The notes beneath the pieces are model-generated. The model was not told the origin of the DNA. It worked only from the letters and a program-made list of their open reading frames with translations, and searched no databases. From positions 16,610-80,609 of the forward strand of contig NZ_JAFCJX010000039.1 in the NCBI RefSeq assembly GCF_018130695.1: a stretch of DNA of 64,000 bases, written 5' to 3'. This DNA comes from Bradyrhizobium jicamae (GTDB lineage: Bacteria; Pseudomonadota; Alphaproteobacteria; Rhizobiales; Xanthobacteraceae). The position numbers were made by a program, and so were the translations under genes. This document shows positions 9,187-16,905 of this stretch, one piece after another (the first letter of the stretch is position 1; the number at the start of each line of letters is the position of its first letter).

Positions 9187-10200
9187 CTACTCGTTCACCG
9201 TGGTGACGACACTGTTGACCGGGCGCGAGCTCACGGTCGGCAGCTTCACGTCCTTGGCGAGTTCCTGCTCGTATTGCGGCAGCACCGTCACCGGGAACTT
9301 GGCGCGCATCGCGACCACCTTGTAGCCGCCGGCCTTCAGCTGCTTCAGCAGCTCGGGCAGCGCTTCCGCGGTGTGCTTCTGGAAGTCGTGCATCAGGATG
9401 ATGCCCTTGCCGAGCTTGTTGACTTTCTTCATCACGGTTTCGATCACCTTCTGCGAGGTGCTCGATTTGAAGTCGAAGGAGTCGAGGTCGCAGGAGAAGA
9501 TCGCGATGTTGCGCTCGCCGAGATAGGTGACCATCTCCGGCGGATGCTGCAGCGCCGGGAAGCGGAAGAACGGCGAGGGCGAGACGCCGAGCGCCCATTT
9601 CACCGCGGCGTAGCCGCGCTCGATCTCGTCCTTCTTCTGGTCTTCGGTCAGCTTCTTGTTGTTCAGATTGGCATGCGACCAGGTATGCGATCCGACGGTG
9701 TGGCCGGCGGCGTAGACCTGCTTGAGGATCTCGGGGTGATAGGTGGCGTGCTTGCCGATCGGGAAGAAGATGCCGGTGGTGCATTCATCCGCCAGTGCCT
9801 TCAGCACGGCAGGCGTGTTCACAGGCCACGGGCCGTCGTCGAAGGTCAGCACCACCTCATGGTCGCGCAGGAAGTCGAGCTGCTTGAAGTGCTCGAAGCC
9901 GAAACCGGGACCTCCGGTGGTGTCGATCTCGACGGTGCGGCCGACGCCGAGCGCGCCCGGTGTGTTGCAGGCGGCGCGCGCCGGCTGCGGCGGCTGTTGC
10001 GGCGGCACGGGTGCTGCCGCGGCGGCCGGAGCGGGGGCGGCCGCGGGAGCTGCGGCAGGTGTCGCCGCCGGCGCCGCGCCCTTGGCGGCAGCGGCCGGTG
10101 CCGGAGGCGCCCCCTTGGCGGCGGGCGTCTGGGCCCAGGCTGCGCTCGATGCCAGCAGCGAAACCGTGCTTGCGAAAATCAGACCTGCCGCAATACGCAT
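9187..10200 (-). CDS. Secreted polysaccharide deacetylase (NodB homology domain)
   Basis: A signal peptide (about 1-23, cleavage after AWA) is followed by a long Ala/Pro linker (27-75) and a NodB-type catalytic domain. Motif 1 TFDDGP is at 119-124 with catalytic and metal Asp121/Asp122, the second metal motif SHTWSH is at 171-176, and FRFPAL plus MHDFQKH supply motifs 3 and 5. Such enzymes remove acetyl groups from peptidoglycan or other N-acetylated polysaccharides; the substrate here is not evident. The linker suggests the domain is displayed away from the membrane. The gene leads a likely operon with the DHFR-like gene. Confidence 0.93.
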   Translation of the reverse strand: MRIAAGLIFASTVSLLASSAAWAQTPAAKGAPPAPAAAAKGAAPAATPAAAPAAAPAPAAAAAPVPPQQPPQPARAACNTPGALGVGRTVEIDTTGGPGFGFEHFKQLDFLRDHEVVLTFDDGPWPVNTPAVLKALADECTTGIFFPIGKHATYHPEILKQVYAAGHTVGSHTWSHANLNNKKLTEDQKKDEIERGYAAVKWALGVSPSPFFRFPALQHPPEMVTYLGERNIAIFSCDLDSFDFKSSTSQKVIETVMKKVNKLGKGIILMHDFQKHTAEALPELLKQLKAGGYKVVAMRAKFPVTVLPQYEQELAKDVKLPTVSSRPVNSVVTTVNE

Positions 10201-10372
10201 GATGTTGATCCCTTAAACCCGGTCCATTCCCAGCCGTGTCCGTGCCGGGACGCCTTCCACCCCAACCGATGGTACCCTAGTTGGCCGGCTGCCGCCAAGG
10301 CAGCGAGGGTGCGTGTTTGGTCGCCAAATCATTAGCGAACGCGTTAATTCCGTGGATTACTCCGTTGATTTC

Positions 10373-10942
10373 TCAGGAGTCTGCCAGCGCGCGGCCGACC
10401 GCCGTCTTGACCCGCGTATCATCCGGCGCAACCGACTCCGGGAACACCTCGGCGATGTAGCCGTCGCGGCCGATCAGGTATTTGTGGAAGTTCCAGCGCG
10501 GAACATCCTTTGGCCGCGCCTCCGCCGCCCATTTGTAGAAAGGATGCGCGTTCGATCCCTTGACCACGGCCTTGGCCGCGATCGGGAACGTGACGCCGTA
10601 TTGGTGATGCGCGGTCTCGCCGATCTCGGCGGCGCCGCCGGGTTCCTGGCCGCCGAAATCGTTCGAGGGCACGCCGATGACGACAAAGCCGCGACTGCGA
10701 AACTCGCTCCAGAGCTCCTGCAGCCCGGCATATTGCGGCGTGAAGCCGCACAGCGATGCGGTGTTCACGATCAGCATCGGACGGCCGGTGTAGTCGGCGA
10801 GACGGATGTCGCCGCCCTCGAGGGCCGGGAACGAGAATGCGTAAGCGGTGATCCGGCTGACCTGCGCGCGGAGCGGCGCCGCGCCTGACGGCACGATTAC
10901 GGCGGCAAGTCCCGTGACGAGTAGCGTCCTGCGATCAATCAT
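10373..10942 (-). CDS. Glutathione peroxidase family protein with export signal
   Basis: The 189-residue protein contains the peroxidase centre NTASLCGFTPQY with the active cysteine at about residue 65, the glutamine in NDFGGQEPG at 99 and the tryptophan in PRWNFHKYLIGRDG, giving the Cys-Gln-Trp triad. The N-terminus MIDRRTLLVTGLAAVIVPSG has a twin arginine and a hydrophobic core ending near APLRA, so it is probably Tat- or Sec-exported and works in the periplasm on hydroperoxides. The ATG at 10940-10942 is chosen because GGGGG sits six bases before it; an in-frame ATG at 10948 is too close to that site. Confidence 0.92.
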   Translation of the reverse strand: MIDRRTLLVTGLAAVIVPSGAAPLRAQVSRITAYAFSFPALEGGDIRLADYTGRPMLIVNTASLCGFTPQYAGLQELWSEFRSRGFVVIGVPSNDFGGQEPGGAAEIGETAHHQYGVTFPIAAKAVVKGSNAHPFYKWAAEARPKDVPRWNFHKYLIGRDGYIAEVFPESVAPDDTRVKTAVGRALADS

Positions 10943-11027
10943 CGTCATCCCCCGAAGCGATGCCGGAGGATCATAATCCATTGTGCAAGGAGCGAGCTTC
11001 AACACCCCGTTATGGCGGGGATACCGA

Positions 11028-12740
11028 TCAGCGCAGCGAGACGATGAAGTCGGTGCCTTCGCCGGTCTCGCCCTGGTTGATGCCCTGGTCGGAGATGATG
11101 ATCGAGCCGCCGGTGCCGAGCGCTTCGGTGATCCGGGCCATCGCGTCGGCGGGGATCGTGATGCGGTCGAGCGCTTCCGCCGGGCTGTTCGCAACCGGCG
11201 CGGCCTTGACCTCGACGGGCGCCGCAGCGGCAACCTTGCGGCGGCGCGACGAACGCTCCTCGTCGTCGACGCGCGCGGCATTGCGCGCGGGCAGCGTGAC
11301 GACCGACCAATGCAGCAGATTGGCGTCGGCCTTGTCGGCTTCGGCGGTGAACACATGGGTGCCGAGCGGGCGGTCGCTGGCGGCGATCGTCACGGGCACA
11401 TCGAACAGCGGCGCAAAATTCTGCCGCACATAGAGCTTGGAATCCTTGCGGCTGATGAACACCGCGATCTGGCCGGTGCGCTTCGGTGCGTCGGTCTTCG
11501 CAAGGCCGGGCAGGCGGGCCGGGTCCTTCTTGGCATCCGGCGCTGCGGCGGCCGGTGTGTCGGCAGCCTTCACCGTCTCGGCCGGCTTATCGGCGGCCTT
11601 GGCGGCATCAGCCTTCTGCACGTCGGACTTGGCGACATCAGCCTTGGGCGCTTCAACCTTGGACTCGTCGGCCTTGGCTTCCGCCTTGGCGGCGTCGTTT
11701 GCGGAAACCCCGGGCTTTGTCTCGGTGCTGGCCGTGTCGGCAGACTTTGCCTCGGCGGGCTTGGCCTCGGTCGCTGCGGTCTCGCTCTTGCCGGGGGCTG
11801 CCACGCTCTCCGGCTTCGCCGCGACAGACTTTGCCTCAACCGGCTTTGCGGCCTCGTCCAATTTTCCGGCCGCCGGCGAGGCATCGGACATCACGGAGGC
11901 GCTGGCTGCGGGCATCGCGCCGCTGGCATCCGCGGTGTGGGTGTTATCACGCAGCGAGCACTGGGCCGCGGCATGACCGACGGACGGGCGCAGCTCAAGA
12001 TTTTCGGTCGAGGGTTTCGGCTCGACGCCCTTGTCGCTCTTGGTCCCGAACGGCGCGTCCTGCTTGAGCAGATCGTCGGCGACCGGCTGCGGCGTGACCT
12101 TCTGGGTGACCAGCAGCGGATGCGAGAAATTGGCTGGAGTCATCTCGCCGGGTGTGACGATGACGCGCGCGCCCATCCTGGTCCAATTCCACATCTTCAT
12201 CGCAAACGACATCGGCATGCGGATGCAGCCATGCGACGCGGGATAGCCGGGCAGCACGCCGGCGTGCATCGCGACACCCGACCAGGTGATGCGCTGCATG
12301 TACGGCATCGGCGCGCCGCTATAGATGTTGGAGTGATGGAATTTGTGCTTCTGGATGATGCTGAACACACCCATCGGGGTCGAGTGACCCTTCATGCCGG
12401 TCGATACCGGGCTCTCGGCGAACAGGCCGTTGGAATCGTAGATCCGCACGCGCTGCTGCTCGATCGACACGGCGATGATCAGCGCGCCCTGCGGCTTGGT
12501 GCTGGTTTCCTTCTCCGGAGCTTCCTTCTTCGCCTGATTGCGGCGCGCCTTCTGCCGCTTCGGCGCCTGGGCCGGCTCGTAGGGGCGGTAGTAGCTGGAG
12601 TCGCTATCGCCCCAATAATACAACGCAGCATCGGCCTGCGAGGACACGCCAAGCGTGCCGGCCGCCGTCAGAATTGCAATCTGCCAAAACCGCTCATTCG
12701 CAACATCAAAAATCGAATTCCGACGCCCGCTCACGCGCAT
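11028..12740 (-). CDS. Large L,D-transpeptidase (YkuD domain) with Ala/Lys-rich region
   Basis: The 570-residue protein has an N-terminal membrane or signal segment (about 17-38), then a YkuD domain at 80-200 with the catalytic block HAGVLPGYPASHGCIRM, nucleophile Cys172. A very Ala/Lys/Glu/Pro-rich stretch (about 290-425) follows, then a second partial YkuD-like beta module (GQIAVFISRKDSKLYVR and on, 433-500) that lacks a catalytic cysteine. It would cross-link peptidoglycan by 3-3 bonds or attach proteins to it in the periplasm. The ATG at 12738-12740 is preferred over a TTG at 12755. Directly upstream of the start lie tandem repeats (12744-12810), which is unusual for such a gene. Confidence 0.92.
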   Translation of the reverse strand: MRVSGRRNSIFDVANERFWQIAILTAAGTLGVSSQADAALYYWGDSDSSYYRPYEPAQAPKRQKARRNQAKKEAPEKETSTKPQGALIIAVSIEQQRVRIYDSNGLFAESPVSTGMKGHSTPMGVFSIIQKHKFHHSNIYSGAPMPYMQRITWSGVAMHAGVLPGYPASHGCIRMPMSFAMKMWNWTRMGARVIVTPGEMTPANFSHPLLVTQKVTPQPVADDLLKQDAPFGTKSDKGVEPKPSTENLELRPSVGHAAAQCSLRDNTHTADASGAMPAASASVMSDASPAAGKLDEAAKPVEAKSVAAKPESVAAPGKSETAATEAKPAEAKSADTASTETKPGVSANDAAKAEAKADESKVEAPKADVAKSDVQKADAAKAADKPAETVKAADTPAAAAPDAKKDPARLPGLAKTDAPKRTGQIAVFISRKDSKLYVRQNFAPLFDVPVTIAASDRPLGTHVFTAEADKADANLLHWSVVTLPARNAARVDDEERSSRRRKVAAAAPVEVKAAPVANSPAEALDRITIPADAMARITEALGTGGSIIISDQGINQGETGEGTDFIVSLR

Positions 12741-12743
12741 ATT

Positions 12744-12810
12744 CCCGAATCCCAAATCTTCTCGAATTCCAAGTTCTTCCCGAATCCCAAGTCTTCTCGA
12801 ATCCCAAGTC
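12744..12810 (-). repeat. Tandem repeat abutting the L,D-transpeptidase start codon
   Basis: Four units of 15-18 bp lie head to tail at 12744-12760, 12761-12778, 12779-12795 and 12796-12810, each a variant of CGAATCCCAAGTCTT preceded by CC or CT. Read on the gene strand the units are GAAGACTTGGGATTCGG/A, so two 35-bp pairs are visible. They end three bases before the start codon and would be transcribed in the 5-prime leader, and the GGGA and GAAGA parts could compete as ribosome-binding sites. Confidence 0.8.
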
Positions 12811-12905
12811 CAACTATCGATTGGTTGTCGCAGACGCCAAAAACGTTCACCAGAATAAGGCCTCTAACCCTTACGTGATCTGGTGATTTTCGCGGAAAGC
12901 GTAGC

Positions 12906-12973
12906 AAAAAAGCCTCACATAAGGTTAAAGCCCCGCGGTCGCAGACGGCCGCGAGCCTTCCTGTGAGGCTTTT
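12906..12973. other. Nested inverted repeat in a divergent promoter region
   Basis: The outer arms AAAAGCCTCACA (12908-12919) and TGTGAGGCTTTT (12962-12973) pair perfectly over 12 bp; inside are shorter arms AAGG/CCTT and CGCGG/CCGCG. With A-run and T-run at the two ends it looks like a bidirectional terminator, but it lies between divergently oriented genes, 38 bp before the creA start. Confidence 0.65.
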
Positions 12974-13011
12974 GCGCACTACATAGGCGGCACCCGCCAA
13001 CGGAGACTTTT

Positions 13012-13566
13012 ATGACGAGAAGTGTGAGCCTGTGTGACGTCAATCTTCTGTCTCGGTGGGGGGTGTCGCTACTGCTTCTCGTTGTGACGCTGGGGCAGGC
13101 GGCGCCTGCTGTCGCGGCCGACGAGCCGGACCTGATCTTCCGCCGCTCAACCGTGTTCAAATTGCTCAGTCCGAACGACAAGCTCGCGACCTATGGCGTC
13201 GATGACCCCGAGGTCGATGGCGTCGCCTGCCATTTCACGGTGCCGGAGAAGGGCGGCTTCAAGGGCTGGTTGGGATTGGCCGAGGAAGTGTCTGATATCT
13301 CGTTGGCCTGCCGGCAGGTCGGGCCGATCCACTTCAAGGACAAGATGAGCCAGGGTGACGACATGTTTAGCAAGCGCCGCTCGCTGTTCTTCAAGAAGAT
13401 GCAGATCGTCCGCGGCTGCGATGCCAAGCGCAACGTGCTGGTCTACATGGTCTATTCGGACAGGCTGATCGAGGGCTCGCCGAAAAACTCGACCTCGTCG
13501 GTCCCGATCATGCCCTGGGGGGCAAGCGAGACCAACGTGCAGAAGTGCGGCGAGTTCATTCGATAG
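13012..13566 (+). CDS. creA: CreA family periplasmic protein
   Basis: The 184-residue protein has a signal peptide (cleavage around AVAA-DE, residue 36) and the CreA core: VFKLLSPNDKLATYGVDDPEV, then GVACHFTVPEKGGFKGWLGLAEE and SDISLACRQVGPI. Four conserved cysteines are present. CreA is a conserved exported protein of unknown biochemical role, named for its position next to creBCD in E. coli; the other cre genes are not here. It is followed at 13586 by a perfect hairpin that could end its transcript. Confidence 0.93.
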   Translation: MTRSVSLCDVNLLSRWGVSLLLLVVTLGQAAPAVAADEPDLIFRRSTVFKLLSPNDKLATYGVDDPEVDGVACHFTVPEKGGFKGWLGLAEEVSDISLACRQVGPIHFKDKMSQGDDMFSKRRSLFFKKMQIVRGCDAKRNVLVYMVYSDRLIEGSPKNSTSSVPIMPWGASETNVQKCGEFIR

Positions 13567-13585
13567 CTGGTGCAGGGTGTTACCC

Positions 13586-13627
13586 GGCCAAACTCACGCA
13601 TGCCACGAGCTAGCGTTGAGTTTGGCC
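13586..13627. terminator. Strong hairpin after creA
   Basis: GGCCAAACTCA (13586-13596) pairs perfectly with TGAGTTTGGCC (13617-13627) around a 20-base loop that itself has CGC/GCG ends. There is no T-run in either direction, so it would be a processing or Rho-assisted end. It overlaps the stop codon of the small minus-strand frame 13610-13843. Confidence 0.55.
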
Positions 13628-13843
13628 GAACTGCCGCTGACGCGTGGTACCGGCTGCCTTTTCCGGGCGGACCTTGGAATCGCGGCACCCGACCAGCCGA
13701 ACCAGCTTTTGTGGGGCGCATTCATTGTCGCCCATCACATAGGTGCCCTGTTGCGACATCGCGCCCGCCATCTGGGTTTGGCCAGGCTTGTGGGACGCGG
13801 ATGAATTGCCAACACCGATGTTGCCATTGCCCACGACGGTCAT
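13610..13843 (-). CDS. Possible small protein, 77 aa (doubtful)
   Basis: This open frame on the minus strand has a composition unlike a random GC-rich translation: the start MTVVGNGNIGVGNSSASHK is Gly/Asn/Ser rich, and there are two cysteines in the second half (NECAPQK and VGCRDSK). The leader holds AAGG directly against the ATG, which is a poor spacing. Its stop falls in the hairpin shared with creA, as expected for convergent genes. No family is recognised. The rest of 13567-14056 holds no better gene candidate on either strand. Confidence 0.35.
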   Translation of the reverse strand: MTVVGNGNIGVGNSSASHKPGQTQMAGAMSQQGTYVMGDNECAPQKLVRLVGCRDSKVRPEKAAGTTRQRQFGQTQR

Positions 13844-14056
13844 CCTTCATTGGATAGGAGACGAACAACGTGCGACCGACCGAATTGGTTGCACGGTGCG
13901 CGCCCTTTGAGACGACGTCAACCGGAGACCGGTTCATCGCCGTCTTGCTGCACTGCGTTCTCTTTTCAGCAGAGGATTGTTAAAAAACAGAGACAGCGCT
14001 CGAACCGCGGATCGCGTCGCTGTGTCTCACGGGCAAATGCTCGATGGAGACTTGAG

Positions 14057-14218
14057 ATGCGCGCCTTCTCATTTGTGATCGCCCTGGTTCTGTCGCTGAC
14101 CGGCCCGTCGCTGGCCGGCAATGCCGATCGGGACATGCCGGGAATCGGCACCTTCACCTATTGCGGATCGCCGATCGTGACGCCTGCGCCGGATATGGCC
14201 GCGGTGTCTGGCCAGTAG
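14057..14218 (+). CDS. Small secreted peptide, copy 1 of a tandem pair (53 aa)
   Basis: The ATG at 14057 follows GGAGACTTGAG and starts a clear Sec signal peptide with cleavage after SLA (about residue 20), leaving a mature peptide of about 33 residues. Its core PGIGTFTYCGSPI matches the core PGVGTFAYNGAPI of the next gene, so the two are paralogues. The mature part carries one cysteine that the other copy lacks. No known family comes to mind. Both genes are on the same strand 200 bp apart and lead to a third secreted protein at 14596. Confidence 0.72.
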   Translation: MRAFSFVIALVLSLTGPSLAGNADRDMPGIGTFTYCGSPIVTPAPDMAAVSGQ

Positions 14219-14422
14219 CCGAACGGTTCCGCGGAGCGGGCCGTTCACTGAAATCATTCGGCTTTTTTGGTCAATGTTTCGTGCGGCACCCGGCGACGAA
14301 ATAATTCCTCGGCCCGACGAAACCATTTTCCCCTTTTGGCGCAGATCAGTGGAAACGGCGGTTGGTTATCAAATTGCCAACAAAACGGCGGGGACGCCGG
14401 CAGCAACACCGGAGACAGTCAA

Positions 14423-14575
14423 ATGCGGACCATCAGTTTCATCCTCGCCTTCGCCTTCCTGATGGCCGGCCCGACGATGGCGGGTTCGGTGGACAATCTC
14501 CCGGGTGTGGGCACCTTCGCCTATAATGGCGCGCCGATCGCAGGCGCTGCGCCGCTGCTGGTTGCTGCCAAGTAA
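14423..14575 (+). CDS. Small secreted peptide, copy 2 of a tandem pair (50 aa)
   Basis: The ATG at 14423 is preceded by GGAGACAGTCAA. The protein has a signal peptide (MRTISFILAFAFLMAGPTMA) and a mature part of about 30 residues with the core PGVGTFAYNGAPI shared with the gene at 14057. The signal peptides are also alike (MRxxSFxxA...GP.xAG), which supports duplication of the whole gene. Function is unknown. The frame is open upstream of the ATG, but the ribosome site and the homology both fix the start here. Confidence 0.75.
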   Translation: MRTISFILAFAFLMAGPTMAGSVDNLPGVGTFAYNGAPIAGAAPLLVAAK

Positions 14576-14595
14576 TCCAGCGGCGAGACAGCACC

Positions 14596-14997
14596 TTGTC
14601 CCAGTTGCTCCGCATCTGTTCCGCCGCGCTGCTTGCCGTGTTCGTCCTCGCAGGCACAGCCCAGGCGGAGTCCCAGCCAGTCCAGCCGATTCAATTCCGT
14701 ACCTTCTTCAAGAAGCTGCCTGACCCGCGTGGCGAGTTCGTGCGCCTCTGCGCGCCACATATGGTTGGGCGCTGGGCGCATCCCGAAGCCGTCTGCACGT
14801 GTCTGCATGATTATGCGGCCGCCACCGTCGAAGACCATGATCTGCGCGAGGCGCTGCTGCGCGGCATCAGCGAGACCGGCGTGCCGACCATCGAGAACGA
14901 GTGGGTGCCGGCATCCAAGCAGTCCGAGATCGGCCCGACCTTCACCAGGATCGCCAAGCCGACGCTGCAATGCATGTTCGAGCCGTCGACCAACTAA
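14596..14997 (+). CDS. Secreted hypothetical protein (133 aa)
   Basis: The protein has a signal peptide cleaved near AQA-ES (about residue 24) and a mature part with four cysteines (RLCAPHM, AVCTCLHDY, LQCMFEP), pointing to disulfide bonds in the periplasm. It starts with TTG at 14596, 20 bp after the second small peptide gene, so the two are probably in one operon. I recognise no family. The terminator-like hairpin at 15028-15055 follows it. Confidence 0.72.
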   Translation: MSQLLRICSAALLAVFVLAGTAQAESQPVQPIQFRTFFKKLPDPRGEFVRLCAPHMVGRWAHPEAVCTCLHDYAAATVEDHDLREALLRGISETGVPTIENEWVPASKQSEIGPTFTRIAKPTLQCMFEPSTN

Positions 14998-15027
14998 TCG
15001 ACTTGCAAAAACGCGATCACGACAACG

Positions 15028-15055
15028 GGCGCTCCGAGAGCGGCGCTTATTTTTT
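15028..15055 (+). terminator. Rho-independent terminator
   Basis: GGCGCTC / GAGCGGCGC forms a short GC-rich stem around CGA, followed by TTATTTTTT on the plus strand. It would end the transcript of the secreted peptide cluster and overlaps the 3-prime end of the convergent gene at 15047. Confidence 0.55.
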
Positions 15056-15301
15056 GAAGCGCTGCACGCAGGTGCGGGTGCGGACTACGCCGCTCTGCGT
15101 CAGCTGCGACCCCGTGACCTGCTTGATCTGCCCGGCCGGGCAGCTGCCGTCATCGATCCAGATGCGCTGGCCGACCCGGAGATCGCCGATGTCGCGCTCG
15201 TTGTGCACCACCTGTTGCTGGGCAAGCGCGGGCAGGGCGAACGGGCTCAGCGCGATCGCCAAACCCATGGCCGGAGCGTAGAGGTGGCGACGACCGGGCA
15301 T
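15047..15301 (-). CDS. Small secreted hypothetical protein (DUF6719-like)
   Basis: The 84-residue protein has a signal peptide (cleavage after ALA, about residue 27) and a short mature part with DLRVGQRIWIDDGSCPAGQIKQVTGSQLT and a second cysteine near the end (TRTCVQRF). This pattern matches small exported proteins widespread in Bradyrhizobium that I associate with DUF6719; the match is from memory. An internal Met at residue 12 could be the true start. It is convergent with the secreted peptide cluster. Confidence 0.72.
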   Translation of the reverse strand: MPGRRHLYAPAMGLAIALSPFALPALAQQQVVHNERDIGDLRVGQRIWIDDGSCPAGQIKQVTGSQLTQSGVVRTRTCVQRFKK

Positions 15302-15355
15302 CTGAATTCTCCGTGCCGATTTCGGGCGGCCAACTTAGTCAGGCCTCGGCGATTC

Positions 15356-16834
15356 TCATAGGCGCGCCGCTTTTGGAACCTTGCGGCCGGTGCGGAGCGC
15401 GACGAGCGTTTCCTTCGCCAGGCCCTGCGCCGCGCGGACCAGGTGTGGAATCGGGTGGCCGGAAAATCCGAGCACGAAACCAGGCAGCGGCCGCGCGCGG
15501 CTGTAGGTCTCCGCCAGCAGCCAGCCTTCGACGCTGGCGGCGGCTTTGGCTTGCGCGGCGACGGCCGGATCGGTCGCCGGATCGAGCCGCGCCACGAGGT
15601 GCAGGCCCTGCGAGGGCACCGGGACCGTCAGCCGGCCGTCGGAGGCGTCGGTTAGCGTTGCGGCCAGCGCGTCGCGCGCCTCACGGTAGCGCTTGCGCGC
15701 CTTGCGCAAGTTTGCGGCGAAGGCGCCCGAGTTGAGCATGTCGGCGACGGCGCCTTCGAGCAGCGTGCCGGGAAAGCGGTCGAGCGCGGCGCGCGCCGCG
15801 GTGACTGGCCCGACCAGTCTTTCCGGCAGCGCGCAGTAGCCGATGCGCAGGCCCGGAAACAGCGTCTTCGAGAACGTGCCCATGTAGATCACCCGGCGGA
15901 GGTGATCGATGCCGGCGAGCGACAGCAGCGGCGCGCCGTCGTAGCGAAACTCGCTGTCGTAATCGTCCTCGAATATGAAGGCATCGGCCTCGCGCGCCCA
16001 GTCGAGCAGCTCGAGCCGGCGCGGCATCGACATCTGCACGCCCAGCGGAAACTGGTGCGACGGCGTCACGTAAGCCGCGCGTGCGGTCGGTGCCGTCGCG
16101 CGGCCTTTGGCGACCTGCAGTCCCGACGCATCGACCGGCACCGGCGCAGGGCGATAACCGCAATGCTCAAAAGCGCGCCGGGCCGCGGGGTAGCCGGGGT
16201 CCTCGCACCAGATCTGGTCGCCGGGTTTCAGGATCGCTGACAGTACGATGCGCAGCGCATGCAGCGTGCCGGAGGCCAGCATGATCTGATCGGGGTCGCA
16301 GCGCAGCCCGCGTGCCGCGATCAGGTGATCGGCGATGGCGGCGCGGAGCTCGCGGGTGCCGCGGGGATCCCCATAGTGCAGATGCTCGGGGCCGAAGGTG
16401 CGCAGCCGCCGGCCGGCGAAGGCGCGAAAATTCTGCAGCGCGCGTTCGTCGATATGGGTGCAGCCGAGCGCGAACGGTGTGTGCTGCGGCGGCGCGATCT
16501 CGATCTTGCGTTGCCTCGCGTCGGCGGCGCGGGCCGGAATCCGCGACGCGACGAAGGTGCCGGAGCCGACGGTCGCCTCGGCAAATCCATCCGCGATCAA
16601 CCGCTCATACGCCGTGGTGACGGCGTTGCGGCGGAAGCCGGTCTGCCTGGCGAGCATCCGCGACGGCGGCAACGGCTCGCCGGGTTTGACGAGGCCGCCG
16701 ACGATCGCATGGCACAGCGCCTGATAGAGGCGGTGCTGCGAAGCGGCGCTTGCCGTGATGTGCGGACCGGAGAGGTCGAGCGGCAGCTCGGCCTTGCGCG
16801 GCGAGGGACCGGAATTGGTCGGAATTTTTCGCAT
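15356..16834 (-). CDS. MocR/PdxR-type GntR regulator with aminotransferase domain
   Basis: The 492-residue protein has a GntR winged helix at about 30-97 (HRLYQALCHAIVGGLVKPGEPLPPSR, RNAVTTAYERLIADGF) and a fold-type I aminotransferase domain at 130-480. The PLP-binding lysine is K323 in MGTFSKTLFPGLRIGY, and DDYDSEFRYDG is the usual PLP-contact block. MocR proteins bind PLP or an aldimine and control vitamin B6 or amine genes. It is divergent from a PNPOx-fold gene (16906), with a 71-bp shared promoter region, so that gene is the likely target. The ATG at 16834 is preferred over a TTG at 16858. Confidence 0.92.
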   Translation of the reverse strand: MRKIPTNSGPSPRKAELPLDLSGPHITASAASQHRLYQALCHAIVGGLVKPGEPLPPSRMLARQTGFRRNAVTTAYERLIADGFAEATVGSGTFVASRIPARAADARQRKIEIAPPQHTPFALGCTHIDERALQNFRAFAGRRLRTFGPEHLHYGDPRGTRELRAAIADHLIAARGLRCDPDQIMLASGTLHALRIVLSAILKPGDQIWCEDPGYPAARRAFEHCGYRPAPVPVDASGLQVAKGRATAPTARAAYVTPSHQFPLGVQMSMPRRLELLDWAREADAFIFEDDYDSEFRYDGAPLLSLAGIDHLRRVIYMGTFSKTLFPGLRIGYCALPERLVGPVTAARAALDRFPGTLLEGAVADMLNSGAFAANLRKARKRYREARDALAATLTDASDGRLTVPVPSQGLHLVARLDPATDPAVAAQAKAAASVEGWLLAETYSRARPLPGFVLGFSGHPIPHLVRAAQGLAKETLVALRTGRKVPKAARL

Positions 16835-16905
16835 GGAATTGGCACTATCGCAGACCAAATCGGCAGGTACAACTGTGCCGCGACATCAACGCACGAGGAC
16901 CTGCC

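Noticed and set aside
8609..9784. A single 391-codon protein joining the DHFR-like region with upstream sequence
   Set aside because: Only the last 183 codons are protein-like; the first half is an out-of-frame reading of the deacetylase gene.
10943..11356. N-terminal extension of the glutathione peroxidase frame
   Set aside because: The extension overlaps the L,D-transpeptidase 3-prime end out of frame; the export signal sets the true start at 10942.
10983..12878. 631-codon plus-strand frame opposite the L,D-transpeptidase
   Set aside because: Antisense to a YkuD protein with catalytic motif; the frame's Gly/Arg-rich repeats mirror the Ala/Lys-rich region.
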